Assembly (NCBI RefSeq): GCF_014466955.1
Contig: NZ_AP023396.1
Span: 4,340,001 to 4,404,000, forward strand
DNA: 64,000 nucleotides
Origin: Nocardia wallacei
GTDB taxonomy: Bacteria > Actinomycetota > Actinomycetes > Mycobacteriales > Mycobacteriaceae
Reading direction: 5' to 3'
The position numbers and the translations under genes were made by a program. This document shows positions 1 to 10,535 of this stretch, piece after piece. How positions within the stretch are numbered: position 1 is the stretch's first letter; every line of letters starts with the position of its first letter. The notes under the pieces are model-generated. The model saw nothing but the letters and a program-made list of their open reading frames with translations, was not told where the DNA came from and did not search any database.

Positions 1-3
1 CGA

Positions 4-945
4 TCAACAACCACGAGCCGATGCTGGGTTCTCCGCGGGCTGGGCTCCGCCGACAGGAAGGTGGCCGCGTACGCGGTCCGGCGTGGTAACCGATCCGGGC
101 AGCACCAGCACCGGGCAGTGTGCGTGCTGCAGCAGCCCATGCTCGAGATTGCCGAGTCCGGTGGTGCGGTGATCGGCTCGCCCGTGACCCACCACGACCA
201 GCTGGGCACTCGCGGTGAGCTGGTCGACCGTCTCGACGGTCAATGGACCGACGGTCACCGATCCGACTGCGACGGACGGGAATTCCGCCCGGCAGCGCGC
301 GACCACACCGTTCGGACCGGAATGTCCGGGGTGATTCGCGACGTGCCGCGGCCGTCCCTGCCAGATATCGGCTATCAGCACGTCGGTGCCGCGATCGGCT
401 GCCTCCCGGAACGCCGTGCCGATCGTGGAGCCGCATGCCGACACGGAAGTGACCGGAACGAGCACCGGCCCTCGCGCCGCGGCGTTGCCGCGGACCACCA
501 CGACGGGGCAGCGAGCGTCTCGAATCAGCGCGAACGTCGTCGATCCCAGCAGCGCATGAGAAAGAAATCCCGCACCGGTGGCTCCGACAACGAGCGAACC
601 CGCAGTATGGGAACGCTCGATCAGCACTGAACCGGGATGCCCGGCCAGGATCGCGGTTTCGATCTCCGGATTGTCACCACCGGACCGATACTCGGCGACG
701 ACCGCTCGCCGTGCGGCATCGAGCATGGCGAGCGCCCTCCGATGCCGCACGCCGCCGTATCGGAATGCGGGCTTGTCGATACTCGGAAATGCGTGGATCA
801 GGCGAAGTCGAGCATGGTTCGTCCGGGCGGCTCGCGCAGCCCACACCGCCGCGGTGACGGCAGCGTCGGAGCCGTCGATTCCCACCACGATCGGTCCATG
901 TCGACGTAATCGGATGCCGCACTGGGCGTTCGAAGACATACACAT
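4..945 (-). CDS. Universal stress protein, two USP domains
   Basis: A cytoplasmic tandem universal stress protein of about 313 residues. Domain 1 opens with IVVGIDGSD and carries the intact ATP-binding pattern G-x2-G-x9-G-S (GATGAGFLSHALLGST). The second domain keeps the fold signature (QLVVVGHGRA, CPVLVLPG) but its glycine loop is degenerate, so it may not bind ATP. The ATG at 945 was chosen because a start further upstream would overlap the preceding stress-protein gene; another ATG lies at 939. No strong ribosome binding site is visible. It is the last gene of a three-gene minus-strand group with the USP gene at 969-1874 and the coiled-coil gene before it. In mycobacteria such tandem proteins often belong to hypoxia or dormancy regulons, which fits the DevS-like kinase nearby. 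Confidence 0.85.
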   Translation of the reverse strand: MCMSSNAQCGIRLRRHGPIVVGIDGSDAAVTAAVWAARAARTNHARLRLIHAFPSIDKPAFRYGGVRHRRALAMLDAARRAVVAEYRSGGDNPEIETAILAGHPGSVLIERSHTAGSLVVGATGAGFLSHALLGSTTFALIRDARCPVVVVRGNAAARGPVLVPVTSVSACGSTIGTAFREAADRGTDVLIADIWQGRPRHVANHPGHSGPNGVVARCRAEFPSVAVGSVTVGPLTVETVDQLTASAQLVVVGHGRADHRTTGLGNLEHGLLQHAHCPVLVLPGSVTTPDRVRGHLPVGGAQPAENPASARGC

Positions 946-968
946 GAGCGTGGCCCGCCCGCAGGCGC

Positions 969-1874
969 TCACGTCAGGGTGCGTTCGCGGACGACGACGA
1001 TCGGGCATTCCACCGACTGCACCAGCGCAGCGCTGGTGGAGCCGAGCAGCATGCCGGTGAATCCACCTCGCCCGTGACTGCCGACGACGACCAATTGCGC
1101 ATTCTCGGCCTCGCTCAGCAACGCCCGGACCGGCCGGTCCCGCACCAGCACCCGCCGCACCGCGACATCCGGATACCGCTCACTCCACCCGGCGAGGCTC
1201 TCGGCGAGCACGGCCTCTCCCGCCTCGCGTTCCCAGCCCCCCGACACCACGACCGGACCGGTCGAATCGCTCCAGGCGTGCAACGCGACCAGGCCGACCT
1301 TGCGCCGGGACGCCTCCTCGAAGGCCAACGCGACGGCCGGTTCGCTGTTGCGGGTGCCATCCACACCGACCAGCACCGGTTTGCCGATCGAGACCGTATC
1401 GGTCGCCGACATCGAGTGCACCACGGCCACCGGGCAGTGCGCATGCCGAACCAGAGCGGAACCGACCGATCCCAGCAGACCCCGCCGCACCGCTCCCAGG
1501 CCACGGCTGCCGACCACAAGCATGCGGGTCTCGCGCGAGGTCACGATCAGGTGCGGAATGACCGGATCGAACACCACCTCCGTGCTGATCTGCGGCGCGT
1601 CACCGGATGACGCACCGCGCGCGATGCGTTTCGCTTCGGTCAGCACCCGTTCCCCGTCCCGGCGCAGTAGCTCGATGTCCTTGTCGGTCAGCAGCGGTGC
1701 GGGGCCGTAGCCGGTCTGCAGGGCGGCCGAGGTGACCAGATGCAACCGGCAGCCGTGCAGCGCCGCGGCGACGGCGGCCCAGGCCGCGGCGTGATACGAC
1801 ACCGCCGACCCGTCGACCGCCGCCACGATCGGCAGATCCGAATCCCGCGCTCGCGACGCGATCTGCTCGGTCAT
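969..1874 (-). CDS. Universal stress protein, two intact USP domains
   Basis: A 301-residue tandem USP protein. Each half has a complete ATP-binding loop: GSRGLGAVRRGLLGS in domain 1 and GSHGRGGFTGMLLGS in domain 2. Each half ends in the usual CPVAVV or CPIVVV strand. The ATG start overlaps the stop of the upstream coiled-coil gene by 4 bp (ATGA), which indicates translational coupling. The 301-residue length is typical of mycobacterial double-domain USPs. It probably acts as a nucleotide-binding stress or persistence factor in the cytoplasm; the physiological partner cannot be read from sequence. It is clearly a paralogue of the following gene, which has lost the second ATP loop. Confidence 0.9.
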   Translation of the reverse strand: MTEQIASRARDSDLPIVAAVDGSAVSYHAAAWAAVAAALHGCRLHLVTSAALQTGYGPAPLLTDKDIELLRRDGERVLTEAKRIARGASSGDAPQISTEVVFDPVIPHLIVTSRETRMLVVGSRGLGAVRRGLLGSVGSALVRHAHCPVAVVHSMSATDTVSIGKPVLVGVDGTRNSEPAVALAFEEASRRKVGLVALHAWSDSTGPVVVSGGWEREAGEAVLAESLAGWSERYPDVAVRRVLVRDRPVRALLSEAENAQLVVVGSHGRGGFTGMLLGSTSAALVQSVECPIVVVRERTLT

Positions 1875-2323
1875 CGCGTCACCTTCGGCTTACCGGCTCG
1901 GTCCGCCACCGGCGCCTCGGCTTCACCACGAGCCAGACCGGCGCGTACGACCGCCCACTCCGCGGCATTCACGCAATAGCGGGCCAGGATGACCGCGGCC
2001 ATCGCCGCGTCCTCGGCGGTCTGGGCCGCTCGTTCCGTGCGCTTCTCCTTGTCCATGGCCTCCCCGTGGGCAAGGTCGGCGTGCAGAACGTCGAGCTGGT
2101 GCTCCACCGAGCCTCTGGTCTCGCGCCACCAGCGGTGTGCCGCTTCCCGAACCTCCCTCGCTGTCTGCTCGAGCTCCTTGCCTTCACGCTCGATCGCCGC
2201 TTCCAGCTCGGCACGGCGCGACTGCAGGGCGGCATGGTTGCGCTCCCGTGCCGCCGCGGACGATTCTTCGATGTGCTTGACGCGAGCCGCGAGATCGATC
2301 AACGATTCCGACAGTGGCTTCAT
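1871..2323 (-). CDS. Coiled-coil protein of unknown function, first gene of the USP operon
   Basis: About 150 residues, starting MKPLSESLIDLAARVKHIEE. The first ~100 residues are rich in Glu, Arg, Ala and Gln and should form a long amphipathic helix or coiled coil. A more hydrophobic stretch (AAMAAVILARYCVNAAEWAV) near residue 115 could be a buried helix. The start at 2323 follows GGAGAGGG upstream. It overlaps the downstream USP gene by 4 bp, so the two are co-translated. I do not recognise a named family. Its position suggests a structural or regulatory partner of the stress proteins. Confidence 0.7.
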   Translation of the reverse strand: MKPLSESLIDLAARVKHIEESSAAARERNHAALQSRRAELEAAIEREGKELEQTAREVREAAHRWWRETRGSVEHQLDVLHADLAHGEAMDKEKRTERAAQTAEDAAMAAVILARYCVNAAEWAVVRAGLARGEAEAPVADRAGKPKVTR

Positions 2324-4395
<2,072 letters not shown>

Positions 4396-4756
4396 ACCAT
4401 CGCACGCCCGAGGTCCACCCCGACCACCCGCAATCCCTGCTCATCGGCAACATGCACGTCTGGCTCACCGCGTATCGCTTTGTCGATGCGACTCCCGAGC
4501 TGCGTGCACGCCGTGGTCGGCACCGGTGGGGATTCGAGACGGTCGAATGTCACCGAACCTCGAGGCCGTCGGATACGGATCGACGTGTCGATGCCCACCA
4601 ACCATCTGCTGAGGTCTTCCGCCCCGCACCACACGATCCCGTTGCCCCTGTCAGCGGTACACCCGCAGCGACACAATGAGGGCCGCACATGGTCGTGCCG
4701 CCATCGGCGACCAGCCGGACGAGCGAGCCGACACCACTGCGACGAAGGACCCCACT
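4396..4756. other. Intergenic stretch without a supported gene
   Basis: 361 bp between the kinase and the acetyltransferase. The short open frames here have arginine- and serine-heavy compositions typical of non-coding frames in high-GC DNA. I see nothing else. Confidence 0.4.
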
Positions 4757-5239
4757 ATGGCACCGATACCCGCACCCAACGCGCCGATCACGTTCCGCGA
4801 ACTGGATCGCGATGATGTCGACGCCGTCGTGGAGTTGCACGCGGCGCTCGACGAGCGGGACAGCTATTACCGGTTCTTCGGTCACCAACCACGAAATCTC
4901 GCCCGGATGGCCGACGGCCTGTCGACGAACGATCCGACGCACTGCGCCGTCGGCGCATTTCATGCGGGACGGCTGGTCGGAATGGCGAACTTCGTCGTCC
5001 TTCCGAGCAGCCGAACCGCCGAAACGGCCCTGGTCGTGGCACACGAAGACCAAGCACACGGGATCGGCACCCGGCTGCTCCACGAGTTGGCTCGGCCGGC
5101 CCGCGCCCGCGGAATCCAACGGCTCGTCGCCGACGTTCTGCCGTCGAACGCCAGGATGATGCGACTGCTCACCGATTCCGGCCTGCCGTTCGAGACGGCT
5201 CGCCAAGACGGCGTCGTACACATCGCCATTCGCCTCTGA
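4757..5239 (+). CDS. GNAT-family N-acetyltransferase
   Basis: About 160 residues forming a single GNAT domain starting ITFRELDRDDVDAVVELH. The acetyl-CoA pyrophosphate-binding motif is HEDQAHGIGTRLLHEL (Q-x2-G-x-G) at about residues 97-112, followed by the motif-B segment VLPSNARMMRLL. The ATG at 4757 was taken as start because the upstream in-frame sequence is not protein-like. The arrangement resembles the acetyltransferase domain of mycobacterial protein lysine acetyltransferases, but the cyclic-nucleotide domain of Rv0998-type enzymes is absent. The substrate is unknown; its position among stress genes makes protein or small-molecule acetylation under stress plausible. Confidence 0.8.
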   Translation: MAPIPAPNAPITFRELDRDDVDAVVELHAALDERDSYYRFFGHQPRNLARMADGLSTNDPTHCAVGAFHAGRLVGMANFVVLPSSRTAETALVVAHEDQAHGIGTRLLHELARPARARGIQRLVADVLPSNARMMRLLTDSGLPFETARQDGVVHIAIRL

Positions 5240-5424
5240 CATGATCGAGCCGGTTTGGCCGGCACCGGTCCAACGGGCGTCGACAGCCGGGCGCGGCAGC
5301 GGCGCCGGACCGATCCATTGCCGGCAACAGGGCACCCACCGGATGCTCATCGCCTACGAAGGTCCCTGGATTCGAAGGTCATCGGCATCGGTTGCAATCG
5401 TTCCCACGCGCGCATAGTTGCGCT

Positions 5425-5664
5425 ATGAGAACTACAAGGATTTCCGGCGGCTCCACCGGCGAAGTCGAAAGAAGACTCCTCGACATCCATTCGGACGTGT
5501 GGTGGTCCCCTGCCGACAGTGCGTATATCGCCTACAGTGTCGACTTTCCCGCTCTCGTCTGTAGTGACCCACGGTCGCCGTTGGCGGCGATCGACATCCT
5601 GGAGGCGCGGATCCTGGAGAAATTGCGGCGCGGACACCCGGCGCTGCGCACTGACGAGGCCTGA
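5425..5664 (+). CDS. Small hypothetical protein
   Basis: 79 residues beginning MRTTRISGGSTGEVERRLLD. The composition is protein-like (DVWWSPADSAYIAYSVDFPA, then a helix IDILEARILEKLRRG), which sets it apart from the noise around it. The beta-rich middle followed by a helix vaguely recalls HicB-like folds, but no diagnostic residue supports that. The function is unknown. The start is the ATG at 5425; no strong Shine-Dalgarno sequence is visible. Confidence 0.5.
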   Translation: MRTTRISGGSTGEVERRLLDIHSDVWWSPADSAYIAYSVDFPALVCSDPRSPLAAIDILEARILEKLRRGHPALRTDEA

Positions 5665-6060
5665 GGTGAACACGTCACCGACAGTCCCTCTCGAGCCGCT
5701 CACGGCGATCCCGCGGGTGCCGGCACGGCCCCCGGAAATGCGGGCGACGGGCCGCGCGCAGCCAGGGACCGTGTCTTCTCACGGTAGATCGGCGCCAACA
5801 GCGGTGTCGTTCGAGGCGACGACGTTGCGCAGGTCAGGTATCGCGGCTACCGAGGTACCTGTACGCTGCCGAGAGACAGCTTCTGATGGACACGGCGTCT
5901 CGGAGACGTTTCGCCGCTTTGCCCTCCGCTTCAGCTTGTCGGGTGATCAATGCGAGAAATACGGCCTCAGGCTCAGGACAATGGCCCAGTCGACTTCACG
6001 TCGCCGCAGCGCAGTGTGGAATCTTCGGCCAGAGGCGGGCAGCGGAGCAAGGATGTCGTG
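5665..6060. other. Intergenic stretch, promoter region of membrane protein
   Basis: 396 bp with no convincing gene. It presumably holds the promoter of the membrane protein at 6061. A purine-rich GCGGAGCAAGGA precedes that start. Confidence 0.4.
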
Positions 6061-6678
6061 ATGACCGGCCGAGATCTACGCGTCTACTGGGGTTTCCTGT
6101 GCGCGGCGGCGCTGAGCCTCGTTACCACCGTCCTGCTCTTCCAGCCGTGGCTGATCGCGGAGGGGCCGAGAGGCAGGATCCTGGCCGACGCCTTCGGCCG
6201 GACGCAGGGCACGACCGACTCGAGCCTCGCCAATGCCTGGGGTGAGGGCGCGAATCCGGCACACATCAGCGGCGGCTGGGGCGTGCTGACCGCCGCGGCG
6301 GCGATCGCGACGATCCTCGCGGTAGGACTGTATCTGCGCGACGGCAGAGACGAGCTGGCCCTGCTCGTGCTGGGTTCGGCTGCGGTGCAAGCATTATCGG
6401 TGTTCTGTATGCTGCTGTATTTGAACGGCAAGGGCCAGGTGTTCAAGACGCTCGTCGAGGGTTCCGGCACCGGCGGGCTGGGCGATCTGCTGTCGGGCAA
6501 CCGCACCGGCAATGTCCGCGAACTCGCCGGCGTCAGCTTCGGCACCGCGGCGATGTTCGGCGCCATCGCCGCGCTCGGCTCCGTGCTGATCGTCGTGACC
6601 TGCATGATGCCGGTCCGCAGGACCGATCGGTCCGCGACCGGAATGCCTGCTGAACCCAGGCCGGACCACTCGACGTAG
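6061..6678 (+). CDS. Four-helix integral membrane protein of unknown function
   Basis: 205 residues beginning MTGRDLRVYWGFLCAAALSL. Hydrophobic segments sit at about residues 8-28, 77-95, 105-125 and 165-188, predicting four membrane spans. The loop between spans 1 and 2 contains WLIAEGPRG and AWGEGANPAHISGGWG, and the loop before the last span holds glycine-rich GTGGLGDLLSGNRTGN. Similar four-span proteins are common in Nocardia and Mycobacterium, but I cannot name a function. The ATG at 6061 is preceded by a purine-rich stretch. A hairpin follows directly after the stop. Confidence 0.75.
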   Translation: MTGRDLRVYWGFLCAAALSLVTTVLLFQPWLIAEGPRGRILADAFGRTQGTTDSSLANAWGEGANPAHISGGWGVLTAAAAIATILAVGLYLRDGRDELALLVLGSAAVQALSVFCMLLYLNGKGQVFKTLVEGSGTGGLGDLLSGNRTGNVRELAGVSFGTAAMFGAIAALGSVLIVVTCMMPVRRTDRSATGMPAEPRPDHST

Positions 6679-6679
6679 C

Positions 6680-6700
6680 CGACCTCGGCAGTCGAGGTCG
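6680..6700 (+). terminator. Hairpin terminator after the membrane-protein gene
   Basis: Perfect 8-bp arms CGACCTCG and CGAGGTCG around a 5-nt loop, starting two bases after the stop codon. There is no U-tract, as is usual in actinobacteria. Confidence 0.6.
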
Positions 6701-7108
6701 CGTGTGCATTCGAGGTCGTCTCCGAAAGGCGAGCCCTCGACATCGAAAGCGATCACCGCTGGTTTCCTCCTGTGTGTGCTGGGACGGCTACGCAGCAATG
6801 GCCCGGTGTTCTCAGCGGCAGTCGACCGCCGTGCCGACCGGTTCGGCGCGGATACGGTGCGGTCGGGGCACGGCCGAACGAATATCAGGCAGCCGAATCG
6901 GTGAGATCACCGGTCCTGGTGCCGCAGAGGACCATTCGTCGGACACACGCAAAGTTCTCCTGCTAGAAAATACCGACACGACGGTACGTGGTTCCGCGAT
7001 TCGCCATGACACGGTGGTGCAGGCCGCAGCATTCGACCGCCTGTCGGCGTTTTCGCCGGCCTGGCGAGGTGGTCGCATTCCCACCGTCGACACTTTTCAG
7101 GAGGACCC
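6701..7108. promoter_or_regulatory. Upstream region of the terpenoid cassette
   Basis: 408 bp without a supported gene. It is the likely promoter region for the aldehyde dehydrogenase/terpene genes. The only site I can point to is the ribosome binding sequence AGGAGG just before 7109. Confidence 0.4.
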
Positions 7109-8530
7109 GTGCGCGATCGGTTGATCTATATCAACGGTAGATGGGTGGATTCGCGACATCGGGCTGGCATCGATGTGCTCAACCCTGCCACCGAGGGTGT
7201 GATCGGCGTCGCGGCGGCAGGGTCCGCCGGTGATGTGGATGGTGCGGTGCGGGCAGCTTCGGCGGCGTTTCCCGCTTGGTCGGCGCTTCCGGTGGCCGAG
7301 CGCGCGAACTACCTTCGTGCTATCGGTGACGGATTGGAGCGGCGTCGAGCCGACGTCGCGGCATTGATTACCTCCGAGGTGGGTACGCCGTTGACCGTCT
7401 CGCAACGGATTCAGGCAGGATTGCCCGTCGCCGATTTCCGCAATTCTGCTGATCTCGCCCTCGAGATCGAGTGGGCAGTGGAGGTCGGGAACTCGCTGGT
7501 ATCGGCGGAGCCGCTCGGTGTGATCGGTGCGATCACACCGTGGAACTACCCGTTGCATCAGATCGCGGCCAAGGTCTCCGCCGCTCTGGCGGCGGGCTGC
7601 ACCATTGTGGTCAAACCGAGCGAACTCGCTCCGCTGAACGCTCTGCTACTGGCCGAGGTCGCCGACGAGGCCGGTCTGCCGCCCGGTGTACTGAACATTG
7701 TGCCGGGTGACCGGGTGACCGGGGAGGCGCTGGTCGAACACGAACTGGTTGATGCGGTCTCGTTTACCGGTTCGCTGGTCACGGGTCGCCGGATCAGCGA
7801 ACTCGCTGCCCGCGCACCGAAACGGGTGCTGCTCGAACTCGGCGGCAAATCGGCCTGCATTCTCCTGAACGACTTGTCGGCGGACACGGAGCGTCAGGCC
7901 CTCGACGATACTGTGAAGAGTTGCCTGCTCAATTCTGGGCAGACTTGTACCGCGTTGACCAGATTGATTGTTCCGCGAGAGCGAGTGGAACCGGTTCTGG
8001 AGAGCGTGTGCACTCTGATGGACCGTTACCCGGCCGGTGACCCCATGGACCCCGATACGAAGCTGGGGCCGGTTGTTTCGCGGGAGCAATACGATACCGT
8101 GCTGGCGCATATCGAATCCGCGGTCGATGACGGAGCCCGGCTGGTACACGGAGGGGTGGAGCGCTTTGCTCATCTGACCCACGGCTATTATGTGCGTCCG
8201 ACGGCCCTGCTGGCTCCTGACAATTCCGTGCCCATCGCGCAAGATGAGGTTTTCGGTCCCGTGCTTACCGTATTGGCGCATGACGGCGAGCCGGACGCGG
8301 TCCGCATCGCGAACGATTCCGTCTATGGACTGTCCGGGGCGGTGTGGGGTGAGGATCGCGATCACGCGGTCGCGGTCGCGCGACGGATCCGCAGCGGGCA
8401 CATAGACATTTGCGGGGGAAGATTCAATCCCATCGCACCGTTCGGCGGGATGAAGCGGTCCGGTTTCGGGCGGGAACTCGGCCGTCACGGCATCGAAGAA
8501 TATTTGCAGACCAAGTCGTTGCAGCGGTGA
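7109..8530 (+). CDS. NAD(P)-dependent aldehyde dehydrogenase
   Basis: 473 residues, a normal ALDH length. Key motifs: the cofactor-binding TPWNYPLHQ near residue 145, the Rossmann SFTGSLVTG near 212, the general base in LELGGKSA near 246 and the catalytic Cys in NSGQTCTA near 280. The C-terminal EVFGPVLTV and [13 protein letters not shown] segments are also present. The GTG start follows AGGAGG. It lies 13 bp before the terpene cyclase gene on the same strand, so it is probably co-transcribed and may oxidise a terpenoid aldehyde. General aldehyde detoxification is the alternative. Confidence 0.92.
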   Translation: MRDRLIYINGRWVDSRHRAGIDVLNPATEGVIGVAAAGSAGDVDGAVRAASAAFPAWSALPVAERANYLRAIGDGLERRRADVAALITSEVGTPLTVSQRIQAGLPVADFRNSADLALEIEWAVEVGNSLVSAEPLGVIGAITPWNYPLHQIAAKVSAALAAGCTIVVKPSELAPLNALLLAEVADEAGLPPGVLNIVPGDRVTGEALVEHELVDAVSFTGSLVTGRRISELAARAPKRVLLELGGKSACILLNDLSADTERQALDDTVKSCLLNSGQTCTALTRLIVPRERVEPVLESVCTLMDRYPAGDPMDPDTKLGPVVSREQYDTVLAHIESAVDDGARLVHGGVERFAHLTHGYYVRPTALLAPDNSVPIAQDEVFGPVLTVLAHDGEPDAVRIANDSVYGLSGAVWGEDRDHAVAVARRIRSGHIDICGGRFNPIAPFGGMKRSGFGRELGRHGIEEYLQTKSLQR

Positions 8531-8543
8531 GCGGTGACCCGGA

Positions 8544-9566
8544 ATGTCAGACGTCGATTCGAGTGTTAGGCGAGCAATGCGTTTCCCGAGTCTTCCGATC
8601 CCCTTCGCGGCAAGCATCAACCCATACGCCGAGCGTGCCGAGCGACACTGCCGGTGGTTCGTCCGCCATTTCGGCCTGGTGACCACGGACGAGGCGGAAC
8701 GGCACTTCGACGAGTCGCTGCTCGGGATCCTGGTCAGCCGAGCATGTCCGCGAGCGGATCGGGAGACGGTCGAACTTCTGGCGGACTGGATGGGCTGCAA
8801 CCTCGTACTCGACGATCTTTTCGACGAGACCGATATCGGTGAGGAACCGCCGCGTCTGCGTGCGTTCTGTGACCGGGTACTCGACTGGCTACGCGAAGAC
8901 GGCTCTGCCGCACCCGACGATTCGCCGTTCGCGCGGGCCTACACCGATATCTGGACCAGGACCTGCGCTCGCGCGAGCCCCACCTGGCGCCGCAGATTTC
9001 GTGAGCACTTCGGCCAGTTCCTGAGCCGGTGTGTCTGGGAAGCGAACAATCGGAGGAGCGGAGTGATACCCGGCGTCGACGAGTATCTTCGGATGCGCGC
9101 CTGTGCTTTCATGCCCTATATCGATCTGCTGGAACTCGTCGGTCACAGGGAGATCCCCGAACACCTGTACAGGACCGCCATCGTCAGTGAACTCAACCAG
9201 ACCTTGTCGGACTGTGTGCTATGGACGAACGACCTGTTCTCTTGCGAGAAGGAGTACACGCTCGGCGACGTCCATAACCTGGTGATAGTGCTCGCGGAAG
9301 AGAAGAGAATCAGTCTGCAGCAGGCGGCGGACATCGTCGGCGACATGATCCGTGATCGCATCGACCGGTTCGCCGACATTTCCACTGCGATCGCCGGTAG
9401 CTGGGCTCTCGAGCACACCGATATGCCGACCAGAGATATCTTGATCGGCCACGTGGACAACATGCGCAGTTGGTTGAGCGGCCAAATGCAATGGCGATTC
9501 GAAACCAAACGGAACACCAGCGTCAACCTATCGCTGGTCGAGGGCAAGGCATCCCGGAACTACTAG
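8544..9566 (+). CDS. Class I terpene cyclase
   Basis: 340 residues, typical of bacterial class I terpene synthases. The metal-binding aspartate-rich motif is DDLFD at about residues 90-94. The NSE triad is perfect: NDLFSCEKE at 229-237. An Arg sits exactly 46 residues before it (R183), the usual pyrophosphate sensor. The C-terminal RY pair is altered (ETKRN), which may change active-site capping. An alternative start at 8577 (MRFPSLPIP) matches where this family usually begins. The gene is followed by an oxygenase and a prenyl diphosphate synthase, a dedicated terpene cassette. The substrate is probably farnesyl or geranylgeranyl diphosphate; the product cannot be read from sequence. Confidence 0.9.
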   Translation: MSDVDSSVRRAMRFPSLPIPFAASINPYAERAERHCRWFVRHFGLVTTDEAERHFDESLLGILVSRACPRADRETVELLADWMGCNLVLDDLFDETDIGEEPPRLRAFCDRVLDWLREDGSAAPDDSPFARAYTDIWTRTCARASPTWRRRFREHFGQFLSRCVWEANNRRSGVIPGVDEYLRMRACAFMPYIDLLELVGHREIPEHLYRTAIVSELNQTLSDCVLWTNDLFSCEKEYTLGDVHNLVIVLAEEKRISLQQAADIVGDMIRDRIDRFADISTAIAGSWALEHTDMPTRDILIGHVDNMRSWLSGQMQWRFETKRNTSVNLSLVEGKASRNY

Positions 9567-9641
9567 CCTTCCGCCAAAGTCGTCTGCGGCGTCCGGGATC
9601 ACTGCAAAATCGCGCAGTCGCGCGAAATATTGGAGTTATCA

Positions 9642-10535
9642 GTGAGAAAACGGTACGCGCGCGCCCGATATCTGAATACATTGGATCCGGAGCAGGACTG
9701 CCACGAGATCCATCGGATCTATTCGAATGTCGAATTTCCCTGGGATTATGGTCGCGGTCTGGAGGTTGCCGTATGGAAGACCTGCTGCGTACCGGAGATT
9801 TCCGCGGTTCTGCTTCGGTCGGGGCACTTCGTCCGAGCGGGACAGAAGCGATACGACGACACCCGCATCCTGATCGGCGAGATCGTCGCACACGGCTATG
9901 ATTCACCTAGAGGAAGGCAATCCATACGACAGATCAATCGCGCGCATCACGGCTTGGATCTGGACGGCGAAGACATGTTGTATGTACTTTCGGCCTTCGT
10001 TTTCGAGCCTATCCGGTGGATAGATAAGTGGGCATGGCGTAGCGTGACGCCAGCCGAGCGGCTGGGCTCGTTCTATTTCTTCCGTGAGATCGGAAAGCGC
10101 ATGAACATCGCCGCCCTGCCCGACACTTACGAATCATTCCTGGAGTTCAACAAGGATTACGAGAAGCGCAGGTTCCGGTACGCCGCGGCCAATCGGGAGT
10201 TGAGCAACGCGATGCTCGCCGTGTACACCTCGTGGTATGGCCGTCCGCTCAGCGCGTTGTTCGCGGAGACGCTGATCTGCAGGCTGGACCGGGCGGCCCG
10301 CGCGGCATTGGGTCAGCCGGAGCCGAACGTGCTCATCCGGGCGGCGAGCAGGGGGGGCCTGCGTTCGCACGCGCTGGCCGAATTCCTGATGCCCCGGACG
10401 ACGGCGCGATTGATGACCAGACCGACAGCGCGTACCTACCCCGGCTATCCGATCGGCTACAAGCTCGCAGATATCGGGCCGCACTCCGACCGGGTGCCCG
10501 ATTCGGCGCGTGCGGGCGATGAAGGATTATCGTGA
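9642..10535 (+). CDS. MpaB-type oxygenase (DUF2236 family)
   Basis: 297 residues starting VRKRYARARYLNTLDPE; the GTG at 9642 has GGAG six bases upstream. The family signature is clear: KRYDDTRILIGEI, then YDSPRGRQSIRQINRAHHG, DMLYVLSAFVFEPIRW and the TPAERL helix. DUF2236 proteins include latex-clearing protein and fungal MpaB, haem enzymes that cleave polyisoprenoid double bonds. The invariant His in NRAHHG is a plausible haem ligand. The gene lies between a terpene cyclase and a prenyl synthase and its stop overlaps the next start by 4 bp, so oxidation or cleavage of the terpene product is the best guess. The AT content here is a little above the neighbourhood. Confidence 0.8.
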   Translation: MRKRYARARYLNTLDPEQDCHEIHRIYSNVEFPWDYGRGLEVAVWKTCCVPEISAVLLRSGHFVRAGQKRYDDTRILIGEIVAHGYDSPRGRQSIRQINRAHHGLDLDGEDMLYVLSAFVFEPIRWIDKWAWRSVTPAERLGSFYFFREIGKRMNIAALPDTYESFLEFNKDYEKRRFRYAAANRELSNAMLAVYTSWYGRPLSALFAETLICRLDRAARAALGQPEPNVLIRAASRGGLRSHALAEFLMPRTTARLMTRPTARTYPGYPIGYKLADIGPHSDRVPDSARAGDEGLS

